Shown here: positions 1 to 8,296 of the stretch, one piece after another
How the letters are laid out: each line of letters begins with the position of its first letter
Numbering within the stretch: position 1 is the first letter of the stretch
NCBI GenBank assembly: GCA_036338025.1
Contig: JAYZDB010000132.1
Location: 1-14,594, forward strand
Length of the DNA stretch: 14,594 nucleotides
Source: JAYZDB01 sp036338025
GTDB taxonomy: Bacteria; Planctomycetota; UBA1135; UBA2386
Reading direction: 5' to 3'
Notes under the pieces: generated by a model
Database searches by the model: none
Told to the model about the DNA's origin: nothing
What the model saw: only the letters and a program-made list of their open reading frames with translations
Made by a program: the position numbers and the translations under genes

Positions 1-1697
1 TCGACGAGTCCATCACCGTTGACCGCGAACAAGACCGTGCAATGGAAGCCGTGTTGCCTGGCGAGAATGCGGGCCAGCATCGGTAAGGACTGCTCGCTGC
101 GGTACTCCTGCTCGGCCGCGATCAAGACGATGTGCCGGCCATCGCCAGGACCCTCGCCAGCGCGGTAGGTCAGCCACCGAGGGTCTTCTGGCACCGGGTG
201 TGGTGCTGGCGAGGGCGCCGACCCTGGGATCTCGTTGACGGTGTAGTAGGCGTTCTTGTGCAGCAAGGCAGCGCCGCCCGCGGAACGCAGACCGCCGAGA
301 TCAAATTCGTGCACGTGCCCCTGGACCATGCCGTCGACCGTGATCTGAACCGAGCGTCCATCCTCTGCGACCACTGCGCCGGTGACCTTCGGCGTGGTCT
401 GGTCGACCTCGGGGCTGCCGTAGTGCTTTTGGAAGACGTGGGTGTAGGTCAGGATCTTGTAGACCGTGGGGTCTGCCGCGACCGCCTTGTCGACGGGCAT
501 CGTGAAGGACAGTTGGAAGCCCTTCGGCCGGATGCTGATGCGCTCGATCTCGAAGGGCATCTTGCCGGTCCACTCGAGGCGCTCCAATACGTACTGCCGG
601 TTGCCCCGCACCGGCCATCCACGGTTGGTGCCACCGGCCACCAGATACCCCTTCGGCGAGAACTCGACCGCGAGAATGCCAGTACTCAGGCCTTCCCGGA
701 ATGGATAGCAGGCACCTTGCCAGACGCCGTTGATCTCCTCGGTGGTCGCCCGCATCACGATGCTGAGGCTGTAATCCCCGATGAAGATCTGGTCTTGGAA
801 GGGCCCGAACTTGCCGCCCGTCCGATCGACACGAAACGCCGAGATCGACTGACCCATCTTGCGGTAGGGAAACACCACCGCATACGGCACCAGTTGCTTG
901 ACCCGCCTGGACTCGACGCTGAGTCGCGAACCGCTGTTGGGTTCGATCGGCCTGGGCCCCATGTTCGGCGCGAACTGGTAGGCGTCGAAGCTGATCGGAT
1001 GCCCCATGAATCCACCGGGCTTGAGGTGCTTGAGCGAACACGAACCGTTCCACGGACCCTGGCTCTCAGCGTAGAACATCACCCCATGCTCGTTCGGCGC
1101 GACGCCGCCAGCGCTGCGAATGCCACTGGCCACCGGGATGGCCTTGCCCTCGGGAGTGATCTTGAATCCCCAACCGCGGAACTTGGCGCGGTAGTGGTAC
1201 GAACTCGACAGGCCGAGAACGACCCAGATGTTGCCGTCCGGGTCGACCGGCGATCCAAAGGCGAACTCGTGGTAATGCTCAAAACCCCAGACGTCGCTCA
1301 GGTTCTCAAACGTGTCCGCCCGCCCATCGCCATCGGTGTCGCTGATCCGCGTCACCTCGGTCTGCTGGGTGACGTAGAAGGCACCATCGCGATACCCGAG
1401 TCCGAGCACCTCGTCGAGACCTCGGGCAAAACGGTGCAAGCGCACCCGCGGCACCTTCTCGTACGCGCCCTCGACCAGGTAGATGTCACCGCGTCGGGTA
1501 CCGATCGCCAGTCGCCCATCGGGCAAGGTGCACAGGCTGCCGGCTTCGATCCCGAGTTCCTTCGGCACGGCCAGGTCGACAATCCGGTAGTACTCGCCCT
1601 CCTGTGCCCCGGTGCCCCAGGTGCCACCGAGCTTCTGCGCCGAGGCCTGGACCAGGATGGTCAGCAACGCTAGCAGTGTCAGGGCATGACGCTTCAC
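1..1697 (-). CDS. Exported beta-propeller protein with C-terminal ThuA-like domain (3' end cut by window)
   Basis: The reading frame is open for 565 codons from a GTG at 1697 to the left window edge, so the C-terminus is missing. The GTG is chosen because it gives a clean signal peptide (MKRHALTLLALLTILVQASA, cleavage near Ala20-Gln21). Residues about 35-390 look like the PVC-type membrane-bound dehydrogenase/sorbosone-dehydrogenase-like propeller: LPDGRLAIGTRRGDIYLVE near 58-76, a calcium-loop-like DTDGDG at 120-125, PDGNIWVVLG near 153-162, and SPKGYLVAGGTNRGWP near 347-362. A beta-rich region follows (about 380-470). From about 521 the pattern HIVLIAAEQEYRSEQSLPML begins a ThuA-like/GATase-like fold, which in planctomycetes often accompanies such propellers. 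No CxxCH is visible here; the haems are in the adjacent upstream gene. The start overlaps that gene's stop by 4 nt (GTGA), suggesting translational coupling. Likely periplasmic carbohydrate oxidation or binding; substrate unknown. Confidence 0.85.
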   Translation of the reverse strand, partial: MKRHALTLLALLTILVQASAQKLGGTWGTGAQEGEYYRIVDLAVPKELGIEAGSLCTLPDGRLAIGTRRGDIYLVEGAYEKVPRVRLHRFARGLDEVLGLGYRDGAFYVTQQTEVTRISDTDGDGRADTFENLSDVWGFEHYHEFAFGSPVDPDGNIWVVLGLSSSYHYRAKFRGWGFKITPEGKAIPVASGIRSAGGVAPNEHGVMFYAESQGPWNGSCSLKHLKPGGFMGHPISFDAYQFAPNMGPRPIEPNSGSRLSVESRRVKQLVPYAVVFPYRKMGQSISAFRVDRTGGKFGPFQDQIFIGDYSLSIVMRATTEEINGVWQGACYPFREGLSTGILAVEFSPKGYLVAGGTNRGWPVRGNRQYVLERLEWTGKMPFEIERISIRPKGFQLSFTMPVDKAVAADPTVYKILTYTHVFQKHYGSPEVDQTTPKVTGAVVAEDGRSVQITVDGMVQGHVHEFDLGGLRSAGGAALLHKNAYYTVNEIPGSAPSPAPHPVPEDPRWLTYRAGEGPGDGRHIVLIAAEQEYRSEQSLPMLARILARQHGFHCTVLFAVNGDGLV

Positions 1698-4384
1698 CTG
1701 GCGTTCTCCTCGAAGGCGTACTCGACCACCAGGCTCGCCGAACCACCGACGATCGGGATCTCCACGACCAGTTCCCGGTCCTTGGTCGCAGCTCGGACGT
1801 GGTAGGAGCCCGGTGGCAAACGCAGGGTCAGGTGCTTGCCGACCCGAATCCCCTTGTCGCCCCGATCCTCAATCTCGGCGTCACGGACCGCGCGGAAGAA
1901 CAGCGTGGTGTCCGTAGCGCTTTTGAAGCTCAGCGTTCTACGCAAGACCGGCCGGCCACCGGCCTGCGGAATCTCGACGGCGGCATCGCGCACGGCGACG
2001 CCATGACACAGGTAGCGGAAGGTCGGACGCTGCCTGGCGTCGAGCACATAGCCCTTGAACTCGTGCTGGAGTTCCCGCCGACTCGCTCCGGGCCACGGCG
2101 CAGTCGCATTAGCGAGTTGCGCAAACGCCGGTCCCTTGCCGAGATCTGTCCGTTGGCGCTCCATGACCCGCGCCGCACCGCTGCCCTGCCCTGACCACAC
2201 ACCGCTGGCATCGACAAACCGCCCCCACCAGATCTGGTTGAGCGCCAGGCTCTCGGCGTCGAAAGTCAGGTTGACCCCACCGGGGTAGCCGACGCTGATC
2301 CCCCGCTTGCCGGTATTCTGCGCATTGCGGCGCAGCATTACCGCCTCCTCGCCGACCACGATCTCCATCGAGGGGCGGACGAGACCGTTGGGCCGCCGGG
2401 TGTTGCGACCTTCGGCGAGGTAATGCCACAGACCGCTGAGCTGCTTGGTTACGTCACCGCCCGCGATGTCCGGACGGATCGAAGTGCCGCCGGGAAAGAA
2501 CTGCGGCATCACGACATCCGAGCGGAACTTCAGTGGATTGAGCATGTAGTGGTAGAACCAATCCTGCTTCAGACGCTGACCGGTGGACGCGACCAGGTCG
2601 ACAGCTGCCATCGTCTCGGACCGGTGGCCACCAAAGGTATGGCAGGTGATGCAGTTCATGCCCTTGCTGCCAGTCAGTTGGTGACCAATCTTGCGCACCT
2701 CCTCGGCCTTCTTGCGGTTCTTCGGCAGGGCCTCGATCGGTGCCGCAGACAACTTGTCGACCTTGTCAAAGAGCCCAGCGAGATGCACACCCGCTGCCCT
2801 GCCAAAGCCCGGCATGCGGGTCTTGACGTAGGGGCGGATCGATTGGCCGTAGGCGATCGCATTGCCCAACCAGGCGGTCTGCAGTTTGGCGCCGATGCCG
2901 GTCAGGGGCGGCGGCAGCCGTCCCGCCTCGCCGAGGTTCTGGTCGAGGGTGGTGAAGAAGTCGTTGCGGACTGCGGTGATGCCGCCGTATCCGTCACGTT
3001 GGTGGCAAGCGATGCAATTGAAGCGCGCCAGGGCCCGACGGATCTGGCGTTCCTCGCTCGACCCTTGATCAGGCGCCGCCAGGGCCGCCGCGAGATCGCC
3101 CCGTTGCGACTCCGAGAGTTCAAAAAACGGCCAAGGGCCCCGGGTTCCGGACAGGCAGGCCTTCCGATTCCCCAGCTCGCTGGTTGCTGGAGCGGCTGGC
3201 TCGTCTGGCGCCTGCTCGCCGCCGAGGGCATGGCAGCGCACACAAGCGAGTTTTGAGAACAGCACTTTGCCGGCGGCGGCCTTCTCGCGATCGATACGCA
3301 GTGTCGTGAAACGGGGCGCGGCAGGTTCGGTGGCCTGCAAGGAGGAGGCAGGCAAGGGCTGCTTCGCAAAGCCCGGCCCCGACCAGCGCACCGACAGCAC
3401 CGGCTCCCCTGACTTGTGCTCGTAGCGCAACGCGATCGGAACTTTCCCGGCTGGCAAGTCAACGGCGCCACGCCTGTCCTCGCTGGATGCGACCGTCCGC
3501 CCCCCGATCGTCAAGCTCGCGGCCGTCTCGGTCTCGAGCTCAAAGCTGTAGGATCCGGCCTTGTTCACCAGCAGGTAGCCTTCGAAATCGATGGCAAAGC
3601 CACCGCGCTGCCCGGTCGACGGCGCGAGCCCGAAGCTGTCGACGATTCCCGCGGTCTGGGGTTTGCCGTCGACTTGCAGGGTGAACTTCAGGCCACCCGC
3701 GACACGCGCGCCCTGCAACAGGTAGTGGCTGAGATCGTAGAGTTCCTTGGGGCTCAGGTTGAGATCCGGCATCCGACCCGAGGCACGGACATGCTGAGGC
3801 GCTTCGAGAAACTCCATCAGGCTGCTGAGCGAGTATTTCTTCTCGAGTGACCCCAGGGGCACACCCGAGACCCCTGCACCTGTCTGCTCCAGCGCCCGCT
3901 CGTCCCTCGGCCGGTGACAGGCGACACAGCCAAGCTCGTGAAACAAGCGATGGCCAGCTTCGAAGACGAGACGGTCGGGGGCCTCGGACCGGGCTTGCGC
4001 AGTCGCCGACGACAGCAGGAAGTGGGTCAGTTGGTCGGCGGCCTCCGCACGCGCCGCCGCACTCATTTTGTGCATCACATCCGGCATGGTCGTGCCCGGC
4101 TTCACTGCGCGTGGATCGGCCAGGAACTCCCGCAGGTAGGGATGCAGCACCCGCTCACCAACGCGCGTCAAGTCGGGTGCAGACTTGCTGCGAATCGAGG
4201 CCGCATGCGTACCGGCCGCGTGGCAATTGGTACAGCCGAGTTCGCCCAGCAACACCAGCCCCCGATCGACAGATGACAGGCCGTCGCGAGCCAGGCCTGC
4301 GATCACCGGCGGAGCCTGTGGGGCAGCCGATGCCTCAGCGAGCAAGGCGAGGAGACACAGGAAGAAAGGTGTCGGGTAGGACAT
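1694..4384 (-). CDS. Exported five-haem cytochrome c with internal PA14 domain
   Basis: An 896-aa protein starting at the ATG at 4384, chosen because it begins a signal peptide (SYPTPFFLCLLALLAEASA). An upstream in-frame GTG at 4450 would add 22 non-hydrophobic residues. Five CxxCH haem-binding sites are visible: residues 51-55 (CTNCH), 153-157 (CVACH), 381-385 (CVRCH), 457-461 (CIACH) and 578-582 (CITCH). Met-Pro motifs that could give the distal axial ligand follow four of them (near 100, 205, 524 and 626); the third haem site has none before the fourth. Residues about 229-355 form a PA14-like beta domain (GYLLVNKAGSYSFELETET, then the VRWSGPGF ending), a carbohydrate-binding fold. The last 230 residues, with VGYPGGVNLTFDAE and FKGYVLDARQRPTF, match a C-terminal module I recall from planctomycete cytochromes; its function is unknown. 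Probably a periplasmic electron acceptor for the coupled propeller protein. Confidence 0.9.
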   Translation of the reverse strand: MSYPTPFFLCLLALLAEASAAPQAPPVIAGLARDGLSSVDRGLVLLGELGCTNCHAAGTHAASIRSKSAPDLTRVGERVLHPYLREFLADPRAVKPGTTMPDVMHKMSAAARAEAADQLTHFLLSSATAQARSEAPDRLVFEAGHRLFHELGCVACHRPRDERALEQTGAGVSGVPLGSLEKKYSLSSLMEFLEAPQHVRASGRMPDLNLSPKELYDLSHYLLQGARVAGGLKFTLQVDGKPQTAGIVDSFGLAPSTGQRGGFAIDFEGYLLVNKAGSYSFELETETAASLTIGGRTVASSEDRRGAVDLPAGKVPIALRYEHKSGEPVLSVRWSGPGFAKQPLPASSLQATEPAAPRFTTLRIDREKAAAGKVLFSKLACVRCHALGGEQAPDEPAAPATSELGNRKACLSGTRGPWPFFELSESQRGDLAAALAAPDQGSSEERQIRRALARFNCIACHQRDGYGGITAVRNDFFTTLDQNLGEAGRLPPPLTGIGAKLQTAWLGNAIAYGQSIRPYVKTRMPGFGRAAGVHLAGLFDKVDKLSAAPIEALPKNRKKAEEVRKIGHQLTGSKGMNCITCHTFGGHRSETMAAVDLVASTGQRLKQDWFYHYMLNPLKFRSDVVMPQFFPGGTSIRPDIAGGDVTKQLSGLWHYLAEGRNTRRPNGLVRPSMEIVVGEEAVMLRRNAQNTGKRGISVGYPGGVNLTFDAESLALNQIWWGRFVDASGVWSGQGSGAARVMERQRTDLGKGPAFAQLANATAPWPGASRRELQHEFKGYVLDARQRPTFRYLCHGVAVRDAAVEIPQAGGRPVLRRTLSFKSATDTTLFFRAVRDAEIEDRGDKGIRVGKHLTLRLPPGSYHVRAATKDRELVVEIPIVGGSASLVVEYAFEENAR

Positions 4385-4510
4385 GGACGAGAAACCGGGG
4401 AGTTGGAGAGCGTACGGCGACCGAGGATCAGCGCATGGGTTCTTCTGCACATTTGCAGGCGATCACCACCGAATTGCGCCCCGGTCGGCGTAGACCTGAG
4501 CCTGCGCCAC

Positions 4511-5071
4511 CTATCTGGCAGTCAACTCGATAGTCTGGACCTTCGCGTAGGGTTCGCCCGGTGCTGGAGAGAGGTGCACCTCGAGACGGTGCATACCGAC
4601 CTTCAAGGCGCCGAGAGCGATACGTACACCGACGGCCTTCGAATACTGGCCCTCCCCGGGCGCCTTGTATCGAACCTTGGCGACGAACGCACCGTCTTGC
4701 GAAACCAACTGGTCCAGAACCAACTCCAACAAGACCTTGGGGACCAGGCGTACAGCAAACTGCGGTGGCAGAGACTCCATCACCTCGACATCCGTGGCCT
4801 TGAAGCCATCGCTGGGCCTGGCCGGAGCTACCAGGAGTGCCTGGGCGTCCTGGTTCTGCGCCGTCTCTCGTACAGCTCGGGCCAGCCTCTCCTGCTCGCG
4901 CGCGGCATCCTCTTCGCGCTCTGCCTTCGCCCTGGCCGCCTCCATCTGGGCCTCGGCCTCGATACGATTCCGCTCTATCGTGGCCTGCCGCTGGGAGGTT
5001 ATGACGTACAAGGCGATGGCAACCGCAGCGACCAATCCAAGCAATCCAGCCAGCCTCGTCCAAGGAATCAT
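4511..5071 (-). CDS. Small single-pass membrane protein with coiled coil, function unknown
   Basis: A 186-aa protein. The start at 5071 is preferred over an in-frame ATG at 5146 because it puts a hydrophobic segment (residues about 6-24, LAGLLGLVAAVAIALYVI) at the N-terminus, and the upstream 25 residues are basic and unlike a leader. Residues about 27-72 are rich in Glu, Ala and Arg with heptad spacing and should form a helix or coiled coil outside the membrane. Residues about 80-186 alternate hydrophobic strands and end in a beta-sandwich-like segment (VGMHRLEVHLSPAPGEPYAKVQTIEL). I recognise no family. It lies 126 bp upstream of the cytochrome on the same strand and could share its transcript. 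It is divergent from the sulfatase, with 96 bp between the starts. Confidence 0.75.
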   Translation of the reverse strand: MIPWTRLAGLLGLVAAVAIALYVITSQRQATIERNRIEAEAQMEAARAKAEREEDAAREQERLARAVRETAQNQDAQALLVAPARPSDGFKATDVEVMESLPPQFAVRLVPKVLLELVLDQLVSQDGAFVAKVRYKAPGEGQYSKAVGVRIALGALKVGMHRLEVHLSPAPGEPYAKVQTIELTAR

Positions 5072-5073
5072 GC

Positions 5074-5086
5074 GGGGAGTTTCCCC
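5074..5086. repeat. Small perfect inverted repeat in the divergent 96-bp gap
   Basis: GGGGA (5074-5078), spacer GTT, TCCCC (5082-5086). It lies 2 bp upstream of the start codon of the membrane coiled-coil gene. In that gene's mRNA it would fold as GGGGA-AAC-UCCCC and cover the only purine-rich stretch near the start. It could affect translation or bind a regulator, but a 5-bp palindrome in G+C-rich DNA can be chance. Confidence 0.25.
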
Positions 5087-5167
5087 CAAGTCCTGGCTCA
5101 ATCCAAGCCACGAAGGCCGCCTGGGCCTATTCTCCCTGCAACGCAACGATCCCTCCGCAACCTACCC

Positions 5168-6649
5168 ATGCTGTTCGCCCGCCTCCTCTCTGGCCTGATC
5201 CCGAGTACCGCTGCCATCCTGGCCATCAGCCCCGTCACCGCCCAGGACTCCAAGCTCCGCAACATCGTGTTCATCCTCAGCGATGACCACCGCTACGACT
5301 TCATGGGATTCATGGATCGGGCGCCCGAGTTTCTGGAGACACCGAACCTCGATGCCCTGGCACGAGAGGGCATGCACGTGCGAAACGCCTTCGTCAGCAC
5401 CTCACTGTGTTCACCGAGTCGGGCGTCGATCCTGACCGGACAGTTCATGCACCACCATCGGGTCGTCGACAACCAGCGTGCGGTGCCCAAGGGCACGACG
5501 TTCTTCCCGCAGTATCTGCAAAGGGCCGGCTACCAGACCGCCTTCATCGGCAAGTGGCACATGGGACACGGCGATGATTCACCCCGGCCAGGGTTCGACT
5601 ACTGGGCGAGTTTTCGGGGGCAGGGCCAATACCACGACCCCGAGATCAACATCAACGGGCAACGACGCCAGTTCCAAGGCTACAACGCCGACATCCTGGC
5701 CGAGCTCGCGACGAAGTGGCTTGTAGAAGGTCGCGACAAGAGCAAGCCGTACTTCTTGTTCCTCTCGTTCAAGGCAGTGCACTACCCCTTCTTACCAGCG
5801 CCGAGACACAAGGGCCGCTACGCCGACAAGAAGATCGACTACCCCGAGACCATGGCCAACACCGAGCGCAACTACCGCTCGCAGCCCCACTGGGTGCGGG
5901 AACGGCGCTACTCCATCCACGGCATCGATCACATGGAGACCGGCGCTTTCGACAAGGATCCGGTGCCGGACTTCGATGCGCTCTACCACAGCTACGCCGA
6001 AGCCGTGCACAGCCTCGACGAGAACGTCGGCCGCGTAGTCGACCACCTCCGCCAGAGCAAGGCAGGTGGGGATACGCTGCTGATCTACATGGGAGACAAC
6101 GGTTTCCACCTCGGTGAGCACGGATTCTACGACAAGCGGGACGCCTTCGAGACTTCGATCCGCGTGCCGATGTTGGCCTGGGCACCCGGGATGATTCAGG
6201 CTGGCTCGACGCTCGATGACATGGTGCAGAACATCGATATCGCGCCGACGATGCTGGCCGCTGCCGGTGTACCAGCTCCCGAGACCGCCGGATTCGACGG
6301 GCGCTCCTTCTTACCGCAACTACGCGGGCAGAAGGTCCCGTGGCGTAGCCACATCCTCTACGAATACCACTGGGAGTGGAACTTCCCGGCGACACCCACC
6401 TTGTTCGCAATCCGGACGCAGCGATACAAGTACATCTACCACCACGGCACCTGGGATCTCGACGGCTTCTTCGACCTGCAGACGGATCCGGTCGAACGCC
6501 ACAACCTGATCAGCGTGCCCGCGTACAAAGAGCGGATCGATTCCATGCGCGACCAGCTATTCCAGGAGCTTGAGCGCAGCGGAGGCATGTCGATGCCGCT
6601 ACGTCCACCCGCCGGAACCCGGCTCGGAAAACGAAAATTGCGTCGCTGA
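5168..6649 (+). CDS. Exported type I (formylglycine-dependent) sulfatase
   Basis: A 493-aa protein. The start at 5168 gives a signal peptide (LLSGLIPSTAAILAISPVTAQ, cleavage after about residue 25); the frame is open further upstream but that part is antisense to the preceding gene and unlike a sulfatase. Family S1 signatures: metal ligands Asp39-Asp40 (ILSDDHRYD), the formylglycine signature C81-S-P-S-R followed by ASILTG, GKWHMGH at 128-134, KAVHYP near 202-207, and the second metal motif MGDNG at 308-312 followed by LGEHGFYDKR. The C-terminal pattern (tyrosine-rich strand, RTQRYKYIYHHGTWD, FDLQTDPVERHNLI) is typical of subfamilies acting on sulfated glycans, possibly GlcNAc-6-sulfatase-like; subfamily and substrate are inference. 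Cys81 needs a formylglycine-generating enzyme, not present in this window. It is followed 76 bp later by an acetylesterase on the same strand. Confidence 0.95.
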   Translation: MLFARLLSGLIPSTAAILAISPVTAQDSKLRNIVFILSDDHRYDFMGFMDRAPEFLETPNLDALAREGMHVRNAFVSTSLCSPSRASILTGQFMHHHRVVDNQRAVPKGTTFFPQYLQRAGYQTAFIGKWHMGHGDDSPRPGFDYWASFRGQGQYHDPEININGQRRQFQGYNADILAELATKWLVEGRDKSKPYFLFLSFKAVHYPFLPAPRHKGRYADKKIDYPETMANTERNYRSQPHWVRERRYSIHGIDHMETGAFDKDPVPDFDALYHSYAEAVHSLDENVGRVVDHLRQSKAGGDTLLIYMGDNGFHLGEHGFYDKRDAFETSIRVPMLAWAPGMIQAGSTLDDMVQNIDIAPTMLAAAGVPAPETAGFDGRSFLPQLRGQKVPWRSHILYEYHWEWNFPATPTLFAIRTQRYKYIYHHGTWDLDGFFDLQTDPVERHNLISVPAYKERIDSMRDQLFQELERSGGMSMPLRPPAGTRLGKRKLRR

Positions 6650-6725
6650 CGCGCCCAGATGGCACGGCCTTGCTATCTTGTTCCGCCCCCCCCACCTCCC
6701 GATCTACCCGGGCCGCAATCCCCCC

Positions 6726-8294
6726 ATGAAGAACCGACTCCCGCTCGTAATCCTCTTCGCGCTGTGCACCGTTGCCCAAACGAACGCCCAGACACCTAGT
6801 GTTTTCGGCAGCAATATGGTGCTGCAGCGCAGCAAACCAGTGCCGGTCTGGGGCAAGGCCGCTGCCGGGCAGAAGGTCAGCGTCAGCTTCGCTGGTCAGT
6901 CCAAGAGCACCAAGACAGACGCCAACGGCGACTGGAAGATCACCCTCGACGCGATGCCCGCCAGCGCCAAACCGCGTGACATGGTGATCGCGAGCAAGAA
7001 CCGGGTGGTGTTCAACAACATCCTGGTCGGAGAGGTGTGGATTTGCAGCGGCCAATCCAACATGGAGTGGGTCGTGAGAAGTTGCGCCAACGCCAATGCC
7101 GAAATACAGAGCGCGAACCATCCGGCCATCCGCCATATCAAGGTGCCCCGTCACGCAACGGATACGCCGCAGGCAAACTTCAATGGCAGCTGGACCGTCT
7201 GCTCGCCCAGCACCTCGGCTCAATACACTGCGGTCGGCTACTACTTTGGCCGCGCGTTGCACCGCGCACTCGGAGTACCGATCGGCCTGATCAACACCTC
7301 CTGGGGTGGCACCCGCATCGAGCCGTGGACGCCACTCGAGGGCTTCAAGAAGATCCAGAACGCCGGCTTCACCAAATCGATCATCCAACGCATCGAAGAA
7401 GCGGATCCAACCACCGCCGCTGGCAAGATGCGCTACGCCGCCGTCATGAAGGAATTCCGCGCATGGGCTGATCGGTCCGAGAAACGCATCGCCAACGGCC
7501 AGTATCCCAGCAACCCCCCGTCGATGCCGAGTCTCGGCAATAACCACCAGATGCCAGCGCGACTCTACCGCGGAATGGTGCACCCCCTGGTGCCATACGC
7601 GATGCGCGGCGCGATCTGGTACCAAGGCGAATCCAACGGCAACGAGGGCATCACCTACCTGCAGAAGATGCAGGGCCTGATCAGCGGCTGGCGGCACGTG
7701 TGGGGCCAGGGCGACTTCCCGTTCTACTTCGTACAACTTGCCAACTACACCCAGGACAAGAAGACGCCAGCGGGTGCCGATGGCTACGCCAAGATCCGCG
7801 ACGCGCAACGCCAATCCCTGCAGATCGCCAACACCGGTATGGCGGTGATCATCGACATCGGAGAGACCCGCGACATCCACCCCAAGAACAAGCAGGACGT
7901 CGGCAAACGTCTCGCCGCCTGGGCACTCGCCCGGGACTACGGCAAGGACGTGGTCGCCAGCGGCCCGCTCTACAAGAGCCACAAGGTCGAGGGCGAGCAG
8001 TTCCGCGTCACCTTCGACTACGTCGGTGGTGGCCTGATGGTAGGCAACAAGTCTGGCCTGAGCCCCACTGTTGCCACGCAGGGCAAGCCGCTCCAGCGCT
8101 TCGCCATCGCGGGCAAGGACCGCAAGTGGCACTGGGCCAATGCACGGATCGATGGCAAATCGGTGGTCGTGTCCAGCGACCAGGTCCCCAACCCCGTAGC
8201 GGTGCGCTACGCGTACTCGGCAAACCCACTCGGCGCCAACCTCTACAACAAGGCGGGACTACCGGCGAGTCCGTTCCGGACCGACCAGTGGTAG
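6726..8294 (+). CDS. Exported sialate O-acetylesterase-like SGNH protein
   Basis: A 522-aa protein starting at 6726 with a signal peptide (KNRLPLVILFALCTVAQTNAQ, cleavage near residue 22). An N-terminal beta domain (about 23-100) starts with the family pattern VFGSNMVLQRSKPVPVWG and contains FAGQ-KT-ANGDW. The SGNH hydrolase core carries the nucleophile block CSGQSNMEW with Ser111 at 109-113, TSWGGTRIEPW near 191-201, WYQGESN at 298-304, and the Asp-His pair D383-I-H385 followed by PKNK and GKRLAAWAL. It ends in the usual beta region (VRYAYSANPLGANLYN). The family removes acetyl esters from sugars, sialic acid in animals and plant or algal polysaccharide side chains in bacteria (carbohydrate esterase family 20-like). 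With the sulfatase it would strip sulfate and acetyl groups before depolymerisation. All catalytic blocks look intact. Confidence 0.93.
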   Translation: MKNRLPLVILFALCTVAQTNAQTPSVFGSNMVLQRSKPVPVWGKAAAGQKVSVSFAGQSKSTKTDANGDWKITLDAMPASAKPRDMVIASKNRVVFNNILVGEVWICSGQSNMEWVVRSCANANAEIQSANHPAIRHIKVPRHATDTPQANFNGSWTVCSPSTSAQYTAVGYYFGRALHRALGVPIGLINTSWGGTRIEPWTPLEGFKKIQNAGFTKSIIQRIEEADPTTAAGKMRYAAVMKEFRAWADRSEKRIANGQYPSNPPSMPSLGNNHQMPARLYRGMVHPLVPYAMRGAIWYQGESNGNEGITYLQKMQGLISGWRHVWGQGDFPFYFVQLANYTQDKKTPAGADGYAKIRDAQRQSLQIANTGMAVIIDIGETRDIHPKNKQDVGKRLAAWALARDYGKDVVASGPLYKSHKVEGEQFRVTFDYVGGGLMVGNKSGLSPTVATQGKPLQRFAIAGKDRKWHWANARIDGKSVVVSSDQVPNPVAVRYAYSANPLGANLYNKAGLPASPFRTDQW

Positions 8295-8296
8295 CG

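Noticed and set aside
132..1673. A 513-codon plus-strand ORF across the propeller-ThuA gene
   Set aside because: It is antisense to a gene with a clear signal peptide and family motifs; its translation is low-complexity and family-less, as expected from the opposite strand of G+C-rich coding DNA.
4403..5167. N-terminal extension of the sulfatase by 255 codons
   Set aside because: The extension is antisense to the membrane coiled-coil gene and has no domain; the ATG at 5168 begins a good signal peptide.
6510..8132. A 540-codon minus-strand ORF opposite the acetylesterase
   Set aside because: Same reason: the plus-strand SGNH protein has every expected catalytic block, whereas this translation has no recognisable motif.
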